A DNA stretch of 64,000 bases. It comes from Barrientosiimonas humi (GTDB lineage Bacteria > Actinomycetota > Actinomycetes > Actinomycetales > Dermatophilaceae). Below the pieces are notes generated by a model. The model did no database searches. It saw nothing but the letters and a program-made list of their open reading frames with translations, and was not told the DNA's origin. The stretch lies in the NCBI RefSeq assembly GCF_006716095.1, contig NZ_VFOK01000001.1, positions 1,705,375 to 1,769,374 on the forward strand. Reading direction: 5' to 3'. Below are positions 19,201 to 26,966 of this stretch, one piece after another. Every line of letters begins with the position of its first letter. Within the stretch, counting starts at the first letter, position 1. The position numbers were made by a program, and so were the translations under genes.

Positions 19201-19265
19201 TCGGTCAGCCCGGCCCGGGCGAGCGTGCTGGCCTGCCCGTCGTGCCGCTTGGCGCGATCGCTCAC
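16254..19265 (-). CDS. glnE: Bifunctional glutamine synthetase adenylyltransferase/adenylyl-removing enzyme
   Basis: A 1003-residue two-headed nucleotidyltransferase. The first half holds IGMGKCGGRELNYISDVDVIF and the second IGMGRFGGRELGYSSDADVMF, both with the G-x-x-E-L-x-Y-x-S-D-x-D metal-binding signature. These are the de-adenylylation and adenylylation domains linked by a helical regulatory region. Each half is followed by the RLKLGPGG/FKLGHGGLSDVEW type block. GTG 19265 overlaps the glnA2 stop (GTGA), a better start than the long upstream in-frame extension, which overlaps glnA2. It modifies a glutamine synthetase; the neighbour GlnA2 seems to lack the target tyrosine, so the substrate is probably a GlnA1 elsewhere. 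Confidence 0.96.
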   Translation of the reverse strand: MSDRAKRHDGQASTLARAGLTDTSRAVGLLDELGVRDVTDASARELVEALGRVADPDQALLGLVRLAEVLPRSEVEELRRLLLHDGAGRERLVQVLGGSTALTDHLVRHPQHWHDLLDARIDDAETLTAALQADIDARPDDRTRYDALRIAYRRQLVRIAAVDLTGDPEAQFPQVAAALADLAAAALEAALHIAREEVEGADRCRLAIIGMGKCGGRELNYISDVDVIFVAEPAEGADEDDALAVATALATATMRACSAATGEGSLWTVDANLRPEGAQGPLVRTVASHRAYYDRWAKTWEFQALLKARPVAGDAELGQAYLDAVGPLVWQASRRDNFVEDVQAMRRRVEQHVPPAEAARQLKLGPGGLRDIEFSVQLLQLVHGRTDENIRMRGTLAALEALSERGYVGRTDAHDLDDAYRRLRVLEHRIQLYRMRRTHLMPTAEADLRRLGRSVGLRSDSAEAVTRLWREQAREVRRMHERLFYRPLLSAVARLDDDDARLSLDDARDRLAALGFRDPGGAIRHVEALTSGVSRRAVMQRTLLPVMLQWFAEEADPDAGMLAFRKISEELGSSPWFLKQLREGSGAEQLARVLARSRYAAAMLERSPSAVSLLSSSEPLRPRDRAAITEQMQRAAARHDDLEAAAHAVRAVRRTELLRVSVADLLGEIDLDTVEEGLTEITAATLQVLLDLAERQVAAERDGAAPCAIAVIGMGRFGGRELGYSSDADVMFVHEPHDGADDQDAQEHALAVVTELSRLGKLNGPDPAFEIDASLRPEGKSGPLVRSLESYRSYYSRWSEGWEAQALLRATPVAGDRDLGARMVELIDPLRWPEGGISSSAVRQIRTLKARMEAERIPRGGDRKTHFKLGHGGLSDVEWTVQLLQLQHASEVPGLRHPGTMTPLAAAAEAGLLDAEQAEALREAWTFATRLRNASVLWRGRAVDALPSDLRDGDGIGRILGYPPASGPQLHDEYRRRARHARSVVDDVFYGTPPGPGARTARH

Positions 19266-20602
19266 AGCCGCTTGAGGTACTGGTCGAGCTCGAACTGGGT
19301 GACCTGCTCGCGGTAGGCGCTCCACTCGGCCCGCTTGTTGCGCAGGAAGAAGTCGAAGACGTGCTCGCCGAGCGTCTCGGCGACCAGGTCGGAGTCCTCC
19401 ATGATGCGGATCGCCTCGTCGAGGGAGGACGGCAGCGGGTCGATGCCCATGGCGCGCCGCTCGCGGTCGGTGAGCTGCCAGACGTCGTCCTCGGCCTCGG
19501 GCGGCAGCTCGTAGCTCTCCTCGATGCCCTTGAGCCCGGCCGCGAGCAGCACGGCGTAGGCGAGGTAGGGGTTGCACGCGGAGTCGATGGATCGCACCTC
19601 GACGCGCACGCTCTGCTCCTTGCCGGGCTTGTGCATCGGCACGCGCACCATGGCGCTGCGGTTGTTGTGGCCCCAGCACACGTGCGCCGGCGCCTCGCCG
19701 CCGCTCCAGATGCGCTTGTAGGAGTTGACCCACTGGTTGGTCACGGCGCTGATCTCGTTGGCGTGGACCAGCAGGCCGGCGATGAACTGCCGCCCGGTCT
19801 TGGACAGCTGGTAGGGCGCGCCGGCCTCGTAGAACGCGTTGGAGTCGCCGTCGAACAGCGACAGGTGCGTGTGCATCGCCGAACCCGGTTGTCCCACCAG
19901 GGGTTTGGGCATGAACGAGGCGAAGACGCCGCGCTCCAGCGCGGTCTCCTTGACGATCGCGCGGAAGGTCATGACGTTGTCGGCGGTGGACAGGGCGTCG
20001 GCGTAGCGCAGGTCGATCTCGTTCTGTCCGGGGCCGCCCTCGTGGTGGCTGAACTCGACCGAGATGCCCATCTGCTCGAGCCGGGTGATCGCCGCGCGGC
20101 GGAAGTCGTGGGCGGTGCCGTAGGGCACGTGGTCGAAGAAGCCGGCCTCGTCGACGGGCTGGGGCGGGCGTCCGGGCTCGAGGTCGGGCTTGAACAGGTA
20201 GAACTCGATCTCGGGGTGGGTGTAGAAGGTGAACCCCTGCTCCCCCGCCTTACTCATCGCCCGGCGCAGCACGGTGCGCGGGTCGGCCTGGCTCGGGGTG
20301 CCGTCGGGCAACCGGATGTCGGCGAACATGCGCGCGGTCGTCGGCCCGCCCTCGCCGCGCCACGGCAGCACCTGGAAGGTCGCCGCGTCGGGGCGCAGCA
20401 GCATGTCGGCCTCGAACACGCGGGCCAGGCCCTCGATCACGCTGCCGTCGAACCCGATGCCCTCGGCGAAGGCCCCCTCGAGCTCGGCGGGCGCGATGGC
20501 CACCGACTTCAGGGTGCCGAGCACGTCGGTGAACCACACGCGCACGAACCGGATGTCGCGCTCCTCGATGGTGCGCAGGACGAACTCTTGCTGGCGGTCC
20601 AT
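19262..20602 (-). CDS. glnA2: Glutamine synthetase, GlnA2 type (GSI)
   Basis: A 446-residue type I glutamine synthetase, making glutamine from glutamate, ammonia and ATP. Visible blocks: FTDVLGTLKSVAIAPAELE, EGIGFDGSVIEG, the metal-binding HPEIEFYLF, the ATP region FSHHEGGPGQNEIDLRYAD, NQWVNSYKRIW and RVEVRSIDSACNPYLAYAV. Near the C-terminus the family's adenylylation motif N-L-Y-x-L-P is absent (YELPPEAEDD instead), matching the non-adenylylated GlnA2/GSI-alpha group. ATG 20602 is chosen over 20620 because GGAGG lies eight bases before it and it sits one base after the MFS stop. It is followed by glnE in the same operon. Confidence 0.93.
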   Translation of the reverse strand: MDRQQEFVLRTIEERDIRFVRVWFTDVLGTLKSVAIAPAELEGAFAEGIGFDGSVIEGLARVFEADMLLRPDAATFQVLPWRGEGGPTTARMFADIRLPDGTPSQADPRTVLRRAMSKAGEQGFTFYTHPEIEFYLFKPDLEPGRPPQPVDEAGFFDHVPYGTAHDFRRAAITRLEQMGISVEFSHHEGGPGQNEIDLRYADALSTADNVMTFRAIVKETALERGVFASFMPKPLVGQPGSAMHTHLSLFDGDSNAFYEAGAPYQLSKTGRQFIAGLLVHANEISAVTNQWVNSYKRIWSGGEAPAHVCWGHNNRSAMVRVPMHKPGKEQSVRVEVRSIDSACNPYLAYAVLLAAGLKGIEESYELPPEAEDDVWQLTDRERRAMGIDPLPSSLDEAIRIMEDSDLVAETLGEHVFDFFLRNKRAEWSAYREQVTQFELDQYLKRL

Positions 20603-20603
20603 G

Positions 20604-21818
20604 TCACGATCCTCCCGCACGCGTCGGCCGCGGCGCAGGCGGGCGTCCGGTGACGGACGGGACGGACCGCCACAGCACCACCGCGGCCAGCAGCCCGATC
20701 ACCCCCGACGCCGCGATCGCGGCCCCGAGCGAGAGCAGCGCGGTGAAGCCCGACAGCAGCGCCGGGCCGCCGGTGGCGCCGATGTCGGACAGCTCGCGCC
20801 AGATGCCGAGGAACTGCGCCCGGCCCACCGGGGGCGAGAAGTCGGCGCCGAGGGTCATGACCATCCCCGAGCCGATGCCGTTGCCGAAGCCGAGCACGCA
20901 GGAGACGACGGTGAACGCGACGAGGCCGCTGGTGAGCGGCATCGCGAGCAGCGCCAGGCCCATGACGAGCATCGAGGGCACGGTGACCCAGCGCCGGCCG
21001 CGCACGTCCATGACCTTGCCGGCGGGGTAGAACACGAGCATGTCGATGCCGCCCGCGACGCCGTAGACGATCGACGCGGTCTGCGGGGACAGCCCCAGGT
21101 TCTCGGCCCACAGCGGGATGACGACCTGGCGCGAGGCGCGCACCGCGGCGACGAGCATGATGCCGACGCCGACCGTGAGGAAGGTCCGCCGGTGCTCGCT
21201 CAGCACGCCGCGCACCGTGACGGGGGTCGCCGCGGATCCCGTGCTGCGCGAGGGCAGCTCGGGCAGCAGCGCACCCACGAGCCCGGCGACGACGAGCGCG
21301 AGGCCGCAGACGACGTACGCACCCCGCAGGTCGGTGAGCTGGATCGCCGCCGCGCCGAGGAACGGCCCGACGAACACGCCCACGCGCATGACCCCGCCGA
21401 GGGTGGACAGCGCCCGCGCGCGGTAGTGCGCGGGGATCGCCTCGGTGAGGTAGCTCTGTCGGGCGAGCATGAAGACCGAGGCGCTGACCCCGAAGAGCAG
21501 CACGCCGGAGGCGAAGACGGCCAGGCTCGGCGCGAGCGCGCACAGCACCGAGGCGACCACGCCGAGCGCCGCCGCGCCGACGATGGCCCACCGCTCGCCG
21601 AACCGGTGGGTGATGACCGACGCCGGCACGTTGAACAGCAGCGACCCGACGTTGATGAGCATGACCACGGCCGCCGCCATCGGCACGCTGGCACCGAGGT
21701 CGCGCGCGGACAGGGCGACCACCGGGAGGATCGCGCCCTCGCCGAGGCCGAACAGCAGGCTCGGGCCGTACGCCGGGATCGCCAGCCGGCGCAGGTCGAC
21801 AGGGCGGTCGGTGGTCAC
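20604..21818 (-). CDS. MFS transporter
   Basis: A 404-residue major facilitator. About twelve hydrophobic segments are present, with the loop 2-3 signature degraded to ITHRFGERWAIVGA and a second half starting near FLTVGVGIMLVAAVRASRQVV. GTG 21818 is favoured over the TTG at 21827 because TAGGTT lies seven bases upstream of the GTG. The stop is one base from the glnA2 start, so transporter and glutamine synthetase are co-expressed. Position suggests an amino-acid, polyamine or drug substrate, but this is inference. The substrate is unknown. Confidence 0.88.
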   Translation of the reverse strand: MTTDRPVDLRRLAIPAYGPSLLFGLGEGAILPVVALSARDLGASVPMAAAVVMLINVGSLLFNVPASVITHRFGERWAIVGAAALGVVASVLCALAPSLAVFASGVLLFGVSASVFMLARQSYLTEAIPAHYRARALSTLGGVMRVGVFVGPFLGAAAIQLTDLRGAYVVCGLALVVAGLVGALLPELPSRSTGSAATPVTVRGVLSEHRRTFLTVGVGIMLVAAVRASRQVVIPLWAENLGLSPQTASIVYGVAGGIDMLVFYPAGKVMDVRGRRWVTVPSMLVMGLALLAMPLTSGLVAFTVVSCVLGFGNGIGSGMVMTLGADFSPPVGRAQFLGIWRELSDIGATGGPALLSGFTALLSLGAAIAASGVIGLLAAVVLWRSVPSVTGRPPAPRPTRAGGS

Positions 21819-21825
21819 CGTCGCC

Positions 21826-21831
21826 AACCTA
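21826..21831 (-). promoter_or_regulatory. -10-like element of the MFS-glnA2-glnE operon
   Basis: TAGGTT on the minus strand, seven bases ahead of the GTG at 21818. It decides the start choice for the MFS gene. Confidence 0.45.
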
Positions 21832-21863
21832 GCCAGCGGCGACGGGTGCCGATCAGCGGGGCG

Positions 21864-22736
21864 TCACAGCATCCGGCCGTGCACGTCCCAGCCCTCGGTG
21901 GGCACCCGGCTGAGCGCCTTCATCCGGCGGAAGCCGACCGCGTGCCCGGACATCAGGTTGGCGAAGCTCAGCCAGAAGCCGTCCTTGTGCCGGTCGACGG
22001 AGCGCAGGTAGGCGGGGACGTCGACCTGCCGCGCGACGTTCTTGCCGGCGAACAGGGCGACCATGTCCATCGCGTGCTGCGGGGCGTAGTAGGCCCCGAC
22101 CCGGTCGGCGGTGTACTCCTGCGCGCGGCTCAGGCTCGGGGCGAGCCGCAGCAGGGTGAGGACCGGCGTGATGCCCTGGCGCCACAGGTTCACGTGGCCG
22201 CACTTGATGTGCCCGAGCTCGTGGGCGAGCACGAAGCGCAGCGCGCCGGCGTTGCCGTGCACGTAGGCCAGGTCGGCGAGGTCGCTGTAGACCACGACGT
22301 AGCCGCGCTGCAGCTGGCACTTGGCGGCGAAGGCGTTCATCGTGCCGTTGCCGTTGACCATGTACAGCCGCGGGACCTGCGCCATCCGGCCCGGGCCCGC
22401 GCCGAAGCCCATCTGCCGGGCCAGGTCGGCGTAGATGGCCCACAGGTCGGGGAACTGCTCGTCGGTGACCTCGACCCCGTTGGCGATCTGCGTCCAGTAC
22501 ATCCACCGGATGTAGACGAGGCTGAGCACGGGCAGCGCGAGCCCGCCCAGCACGACGATCGACCACTGCGCGAGCTGCACGCCCGAGAGCAGCGCCCCGA
22601 CCGCGCCGATCGCCACGACGGCGGTGAGCCCCACGCCGAGGGCGAGCATCGGCACCTCGGCCCGGTGCCGCAGCTGCGGCACGGTCGGGCCGGTCTCGAC
22701 CGCCCGCGTCCGGTCGTCCTCGATGCGCACGGTCAT
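21864..22736 (-). CDS. M48 family membrane metalloprotease
   Basis: A 290-residue zinc protease of the M48 (HtpX/Oma1-like) family. Two membrane segments near the N-terminus (LALGVGLTAVVAIGAVGALL and IVVLGGLALPVLSLVYI) precede the catalytic domain. The active site HELGHIKCGH is intact (HEXXH), and the third zinc ligand is likely the Glu of SRAQEYTADRVGAYYA. Length is normal. It probably degrades misfolded or damaged membrane proteins at the cytoplasmic face. It stands alone between the MFS operon and a glycosyltransferase operon, both on the same strand. Confidence 0.88.
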   Translation of the reverse strand: MTVRIEDDRTRAVETGPTVPQLRHRAEVPMLALGVGLTAVVAIGAVGALLSGVQLAQWSIVVLGGLALPVLSLVYIRWMYWTQIANGVEVTDEQFPDLWAIYADLARQMGFGAGPGRMAQVPRLYMVNGNGTMNAFAAKCQLQRGYVVVYSDLADLAYVHGNAGALRFVLAHELGHIKCGHVNLWRQGITPVLTLLRLAPSLSRAQEYTADRVGAYYAPQHAMDMVALFAGKNVARQVDVPAYLRSVDRHKDGFWLSFANLMSGHAVGFRRMKALSRVPTEGWDVHGRML

Positions 22737-22753
22737 GGCGCCCCCTCTCGTCG

Positions 22754-22798
22754 ACGGCCGGCCCGGTCTGCGGCCGCACCTGTCGGCCGGCCGGCCGT
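22754..22798 (-). terminator. Hairpin ending the minus-strand glycosyltransferase operon
   Basis: ACGGCCGGCC (22754-22763) and GGCCGGCCGT (22789-22798) are perfect 10-bp arms around a 25-base loop, starting ten bases after the stop at 22808. It lies just before the M48 protease gene. Confidence 0.5.
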
Positions 22799-22807
22799 GG
22801 GCCAACG

Positions 22808-23650
22808 CTAGCGAGGGGTCTCGGCCAGCACCCACCGATTGCGCCCGGCGTCGAGCCGGACGGCTCCGAGGCGCTGCATCTCCAGCAGCCAGCCGAGCAT
22901 CGGGAACTCGCCCCAGCGCTCGTGGAAGAGGTTGGCGTTGCGCACGATCGACGCGGCGTGCTGCACCGGCGGGCGGCTCGTCGGGTGGTGCTGGTGGTAG
23001 GCGACCGCGCCCCCGACCCAGGTCATGCCGCCACCGAGCGCTCGCACCCGCCAGGCCAGGTCGGTGTCCTCGCCGCCGTAGCCGGTATAGGCCTCGTCGA
23101 AGCCGCCGACCTGCTGCCAGGACCCGCGGTCGATCGCGAACGACAGCGACCAGAACAGCCGCAGGTCGGCGCCGTGCACGACCTGGCCGGGCGCCGGGGC
23201 CGGTCGGGCCGGGTGCGGCCGGGAGCGGGCCAGGTCGGAGTCGTCGTACGCCGTCCGCCCCTCGGCGAGCGGGTCCAGGTAGTGCACGACGCCCGACCAC
23301 AGGTGCGCGCGCCGGGTGGGCCGGGCGACCTCGGCATAGCGCGCGAGCAGCTGCGGCGCGGGGAGGCAGTCGACGTCGAGCAGCACCACCACGTCGGCCC
23401 CGCGCTCGAGAACCGTTGCGGCGCCGAGGTTTCGGGCCGCCGCCAGCGGGAGCTCGCGGTCGGCGAGCGGCAGGTGCAAGGTGGTCGCCGAAGGGGCGCC
23501 CTCGACGACCACCTGCTCGACCTCGGGGTCGCCCATGGCGACGACGACGTGCGCGTCGGGCGGCTGCGCCTGCCGCCGCAGGTGCGCCAGCTGCGCGCGC
23601 AGGTGGCGGTGCCGGCCGTGCACCGTCGTCACGAGCCCGATGCGCGTCAC
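22808..23650 (-). CDS. Glycosyltransferase family 2 with galactosyltransferase-like C-terminus
   Basis: A 280-residue GT-A enzyme. It opens with IGLVTTVHGRHRHLRAQLAHL and carries the DXD metal site in VVLLDVDCLPAPQLL. The C-terminal acceptor motif VGGFDEAYTGYGGEDTDLAWR is the glyco_transf_7C pattern shared with galactosyl- and GalNAc-transferases. GTG 23650 overlaps the preceding gene's stop (4 bases). It is the last of four glycosyltransferase genes on this strand. The sugar donor and acceptor are unknown. Confidence 0.88.
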   Translation of the reverse strand: MTRIGLVTTVHGRHRHLRAQLAHLRRQAQPPDAHVVVAMGDPEVEQVVVEGAPSATTLHLPLADRELPLAAARNLGAATVLERGADVVVLLDVDCLPAPQLLARYAEVARPTRRAHLWSGVVHYLDPLAEGRTAYDDSDLARSRPHPARPAPAPGQVVHGADLRLFWSLSFAIDRGSWQQVGGFDEAYTGYGGEDTDLAWRVRALGGGMTWVGGAVAYHQHHPTSRPPVQHAASIVRNANLFHERWGEFPMLGWLLEMQRLGAVRLDAGRNRWVLAETPR

Positions 23651-24642
23651 GGCGCCGCCTCTCCGTGCGCGACCCGCTCGAGCACCTCGGCGGCCCGGGC
23701 TGCGCCGCGGCCGTCGTTCCACAGCAGCCACTTCTCGGCCGGGAGAGCCGTCGCGCGCGCCAGCAGGTCGGGCCAGTCGTGCGGCTGCGGCCAGTCGTCG
23801 AGGGCGACGGCGAGGTCGAGCGTGCGCAGCGCCGCCACCGTCGCCTGCTGCTCGTCGAACGGGCGGGGCTGGGCGATCACCACCGCGGGGCGCTGGGCGG
23901 CGGCCACCTCGGCCACGGCGTTCTGGCCAGCGTGGCAGACCACCACCGCGGCCTCCTGCAGCAGCCGCCACACCTCGTCGCCCGACCGCTCGTCGCGCGA
24001 CCCGTCGGCGAACACCCACCGCCAGCCCGGCGTCGCCTCGCGCGCCGCGCTCAGCTGCGCCGACGGCACCGGCCCGCCGCCGCCCCACAGGCACAGCACC
24101 GTCCGGCTGCCCGGGTCGGCCGACGCGACGGGCCGACCGTCGAAGCGGGACAGCGCCCCGACGTGCGCGGTGCGGGAGAGCACCTCGCGCGGCCACGGCT
24201 CGGGCGCGGCCGCGGGCCACGGGGCGACGAGCGCCTCGGCCACGTCGTAGGCCAGCCGGTGCGGCCGGTCGGACCGGTCGCCCCGCATGGCCATGACCAC
24301 CACCGGCACACCCAGCAGGCGGCCGAGCGCTGCAACCTCGGCGGAGACGTCGACGACCAGGGCGCGCGGGCGTACGTCGGTGACCCAGGTGGCGATGCGC
24401 TGCATCCGGTCGCGAAAACCGTTGTGTTGCAACGGTGCCCAGTGAAGCGCGCCGTACGCCGTCACGTCGCCGTCGGGGCGCGGCTGGTCGTCGCGCGGCA
24501 GCTGGAGCCAGGGGCCGGAGTGCTCCAGCGGGCGGGCCAGGCTGCTGATGCCGGTGACCGGCAGGTCGAGCGCGGCGGCGATGCTCAGCATCCGGTGCAG
24601 GTGCCCCGAGCCCTGGTGGTGCACGTAGTAGCCGATCACCAC
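23647..24642 (-). CDS. MurG/UGT-like glycosyltransferase (GT-B)
   Basis: A 331-residue GT-B enzyme. The N-terminal glycine-rich loop is YYVHHQGSGHLHRMLSIAAAL. The nucleotide-sugar-binding C-terminal half resembles Glyco_tran_28_C: VVVCHAGQNAVAEVAAAQRP, then IAQPRPFDEQQATVAAL. The start is one of two consecutive GTG codons (24642 or 24639), overlapping the upstream gene's end by seven bases. It has no signal peptide or membrane helix, so it should work in the cytoplasm. It is part of the divergent glycan cluster; its product is unknown. Confidence 0.85.
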   Translation of the reverse strand: MVIGYYVHHQGSGHLHRMLSIAAALDLPVTGISSLARPLEHSGPWLQLPRDDQPRPDGDVTAYGALHWAPLQHNGFRDRMQRIATWVTDVRPRALVVDVSAEVAALGRLLGVPVVVMAMRGDRSDRPHRLAYDVAEALVAPWPAAAPEPWPREVLSRTAHVGALSRFDGRPVASADPGSRTVLCLWGGGGPVPSAQLSAAREATPGWRWVFADGSRDERSGDEVWRLLQEAAVVVCHAGQNAVAEVAAAQRPAVVIAQPRPFDEQQATVAALRTLDLAVALDDWPQPHDWPDLLARATALPAEKWLLWNDGRGAARAAEVLERVAHGEAAP

Positions 24643-25703
24643 GCCACCCCCTGGACCACCCTGCGGTAGCAGCGCGCGTGCGACGCGGCGATGTCGCGCT
24701 GCTGGCTGCGGCGCTCACCCTCCGTGGCCTGCCGCCGCTCCTGCGACCGCGCGAGCCCGACCGCCGTGACCAGCTCGTCGACCGCCCGGTCGTCGGTGCC
24801 CTCCGGCCAGTGCAGCAACCGGTGCTGCTGGTGCCAGTAGCCCCGGTCGGAGGCCAGGACCGCGGTGCCGGTGTCGTACGCCGCCTCGACCCAGCCGGAG
24901 TGGCTGCCCCACGCGTAGGGCAGGGCCAGGGCGTCGGCGTCGTCGAGCCAGGCGCGCACCTGCTCCTCGGGCACCCGCCGCTGCAGCGCCTCCACCCGCC
25001 AGCCCGGCTGCTGCGACAGCCGGCAGACCTCCCGGGCGATCTGCCGGTCACGCTCGTCGCGGGGCGCCTGCACGACCGCGAGGTCGAGCACGACGGTGCG
25101 CACGAGCGGCCGGTCGGCCGGCCAGCGCTCGAGCAGCTCCAACGCCTGCAGCACGTGCAGGTTGGCGCGAGCGGCCCGCACGGGCAGCAGGATCCGCGGG
25201 TCGGCGTCGTCGTCGCGGACGGGGTCGCGGGACGGGCCGACGAGGTGCAGCGGGAGCTGGTGCGGGTGCGGCACGACCGTGGCGTGCCGGCCCCACCGGC
25301 GCCGGATCTCGGTGGCGGCCCCGGGGGTCAGGGTCAGCACCTCCCCCGCCGCGTCGGTCACGTCGGCGAGCAACGCGTGGTGCCGGTCCTGGGTGCGCAG
25401 GTGCGGGTTGTCGATGTCGTGGACGGTCACGACCAACGCGATGCCCGAGTCGGCCAACGCCCTGATCCAGCAACGCATCTCGGCGTCCGACAGATGCTCG
25501 TAACCGAAGTGCAGATGGATCACGTCGACGTCGTCGGCGTGCGCCCTGACCCACTCCGGCGACAGTGCCGGCGAGGGCGACCATCCCTGCGCCGGCCTCG
25601 GCTCGCGATCCGTGACGTGCTGCACCCCCCACTCGCCGATGCCGGTCATCACGTGCCGGACGTACGGGTGGTCACCGGGGACGTGGCAGACCCGCAGGCT
25701 CAC
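24636..25703 (-). CDS. GT-B glycosyltransferase
   Basis: A 355-residue glycosyltransferase with GT4-like layout. The N-terminal Rossmann half contains VCHVPGDHPYVRHV, VDVIHLHFGYEHLSD and VVTVHDIDNPHLRTQ. The C-terminal half has ILLPVRAARANLHVLQAL and the acceptor-binding region ALPYAWGSHSGWVEAAYDTG, where the Glu of the family's E-x7-E motif is placed in SGWVEAAYDTG. GTG 25703 overlaps the stop of the preceding GT4 gene (GTGA); the longer frame upstream is a shadow of that gene. Substrate unknown. Confidence 0.82.
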   Translation of the reverse strand: MSLRVCHVPGDHPYVRHVMTGIGEWGVQHVTDREPRPAQGWSPSPALSPEWVRAHADDVDVIHLHFGYEHLSDAEMRCWIRALADSGIALVVTVHDIDNPHLRTQDRHHALLADVTDAAGEVLTLTPGAATEIRRRWGRHATVVPHPHQLPLHLVGPSRDPVRDDDADPRILLPVRAARANLHVLQALELLERWPADRPLVRTVVLDLAVVQAPRDERDRQIAREVCRLSQQPGWRVEALQRRVPEEQVRAWLDDADALALPYAWGSHSGWVEAAYDTGTAVLASDRGYWHQQHRLLHWPEGTDDRAVDELVTAVGLARSQERRQATEGERRSQQRDIAASHARCYRRVVQGVAW

Positions 25704-26791
25704 GCGACGCTCGGGGTGCGCTGACGCACGAGGTGGGCGTACAGCTCGAGGTAGCGCGCGACCATCAGGTCCAGCGACAGGTGCTCCTCGGCGAACGCCC
25801 GCACCCGCGCCCGGGACAGTCGGGTGGCCTCGCGCAGCGCGCCGGAGAGCGCGTCGACGTCGCCGGGCCGCACGAGGCGCCCGACCGCGGGGTCGGTGAG
25901 GGTCTCGGCGATGCCGCCGCAGGCGTACGCCACGACCGGGGTGCCGCACGCCAGCGCCTCGGCGACGACCAGCCCGAACGGCTCCGGCCAGTGCGGCGTC
26001 ACGAGGGCCACCGCGGACCGGCCGACGAGCTCGGCGAGCGCCGGCGCAGCCAGGTGCCCGACGTACGTCGTGCGCGGGCCGAGGAGCGGACGGATCCGCT
26101 CGGCGAAGTAGACCGGGTCGTCGACCGGGCCGGCGAGCCGGATGGCCAGGCCCGCGCGGGCGGCCGCGTGGATCGCGTCGTGCGGCGCCTTCTCGGGCGT
26201 GATGCGACCGGACCAGACGACGTCGTCACCGCCCGGGCCGGGGCGCCACAGCCGCAGGTCGACGCCGTTGGGCACCACGCTCGGCGCGCGGTCCAGGCAC
26301 CAGCTATCAGCGGTCGCCCGGCTGACCGCGGTGACCTCGCCGGCGCGCGCGCCGGCGACCTCGAACGCCGACTCCATCCACGCGATGGGCGGGGTGTGCA
26401 GCGTCGTGACCAGCGGGCAGGGCAGCGTCTCGGCGAGGCTGATCGGGAGGTGGTGCAGGGAGTGGTTGTGCACCACGTCGACGTCGGCGCGGGCCAGCGC
26501 GGTCATCGCCCGCAGGTAGGCGTGGTGCTCGCGCAGGAACCCGGCGGGCGGGGCGTAGCGGTCGCCCAGCGCCAGGTCGGACGGGCTCCACCCGCCCCCG
26601 TCCAGCTCCAGGCCCGGCGTGAGGAAGTCCGAGCCCTCGGGCGCGACCACGAGGGTCTGCACCCCCTCGGCCCGCAGTCCCCGGGCGAGGTTCCAGACCA
26701 TCGCCTCCATGCCGCCGAGGAACGGCCGTCGCAGCGGGTGCCTCGACGGAGCTACCAGGGCTACCCGCAACGGACGACGCGTGATCGCCAT
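25700..26791 (-). CDS. Glycosyltransferase family 4
   Basis: A 363-residue GT4 enzyme, first gene of the minus-strand glycan operon. Visible: GGMEAMVWNLARGLRAEGVQ with donor-half contacts, TTLHTPPIAWMESAF, SVVPNGVDLRLWRPG, VVWSGRITPEKAPHDAI (the conserved G-R-x-x-x-E-K), and the catalytic EPFGLVVAEALACGTPVVA (E-x7-E). ATG 26791 gives MAITRRPLRVALVAPSRHP; an upstream extension lacks homology. It is divergent from a second glycan operon starting at 26967, sharing a 175-base promoter region. It is probably a mannosyl- or glucosyltransferase from family habit only. Confidence 0.9.
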   Translation of the reverse strand: MAITRRPLRVALVAPSRHPLRRPFLGGMEAMVWNLARGLRAEGVQTLVVAPEGSDFLTPGLELDGGGWSPSDLALGDRYAPPAGFLREHHAYLRAMTALARADVDVVHNHSLHHLPISLAETLPCPLVTTLHTPPIAWMESAFEVAGARAGEVTAVSRATADSWCLDRAPSVVPNGVDLRLWRPGPGGDDVVWSGRITPEKAPHDAIHAAARAGLAIRLAGPVDDPVYFAERIRPLLGPRTTYVGHLAAPALAELVGRSAVALVTPHWPEPFGLVVAEALACGTPVVAYACGGIAETLTDPAVGRLVRPGDVDALSGALREATRLSRARVRAFAEEHLSLDLMVARYLELYAHLVRQRTPSVA

Positions 26792-26868
26792 CTGATCTTC
26801 GACTCCTTCGTCTCCTCCGCCGGCGCACACCCACGCACCGGCCCACCTCGGTCAACGTACGGTCGCGG

Positions 26869-26911
26869 GGGCCCCCCTCCCCACACCCCCCCGGAGGTTT
26901 CTGGGGGGCCC
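26869..26911. promoter_or_regulatory. GC-rich inverted repeat in the divergent glycan promoter
   Basis: GGGCCCCCC (26869-26877) and GGGGGGCCC (26903-26911) are perfect 9-bp arms with a 25-base loop rich in C. It lies midway between the two divergent glycosyltransferase operons and could control both, or form an RNA hairpin. Function is inferred from position. Confidence 0.4.
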
Positions 26912-26953
26912 GAAAGCACCCGTGCGGGGGTAGTGACGTCGCCCCGTCTCTCC

Positions 26954-26959
26954 TAGCGT
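26954..26959 (+). promoter_or_regulatory. -10-like element of the plus-strand glycan operon
   Basis: TAGCGT, seven bases, then the ATG at 26967. Confidence 0.45.
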
Positions 26960-26966
26960 CGCAGGT

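Noticed and set aside
14874-19316. Very long open frame (1480 codons) on the plus strand opposite hisD and glnE
   Set aside because: It is the antisense shadow of well-conserved genes, produced by high GC at third codon positions. Its translation has no domain and is dominated by Arg, Gly, Val and Ala.
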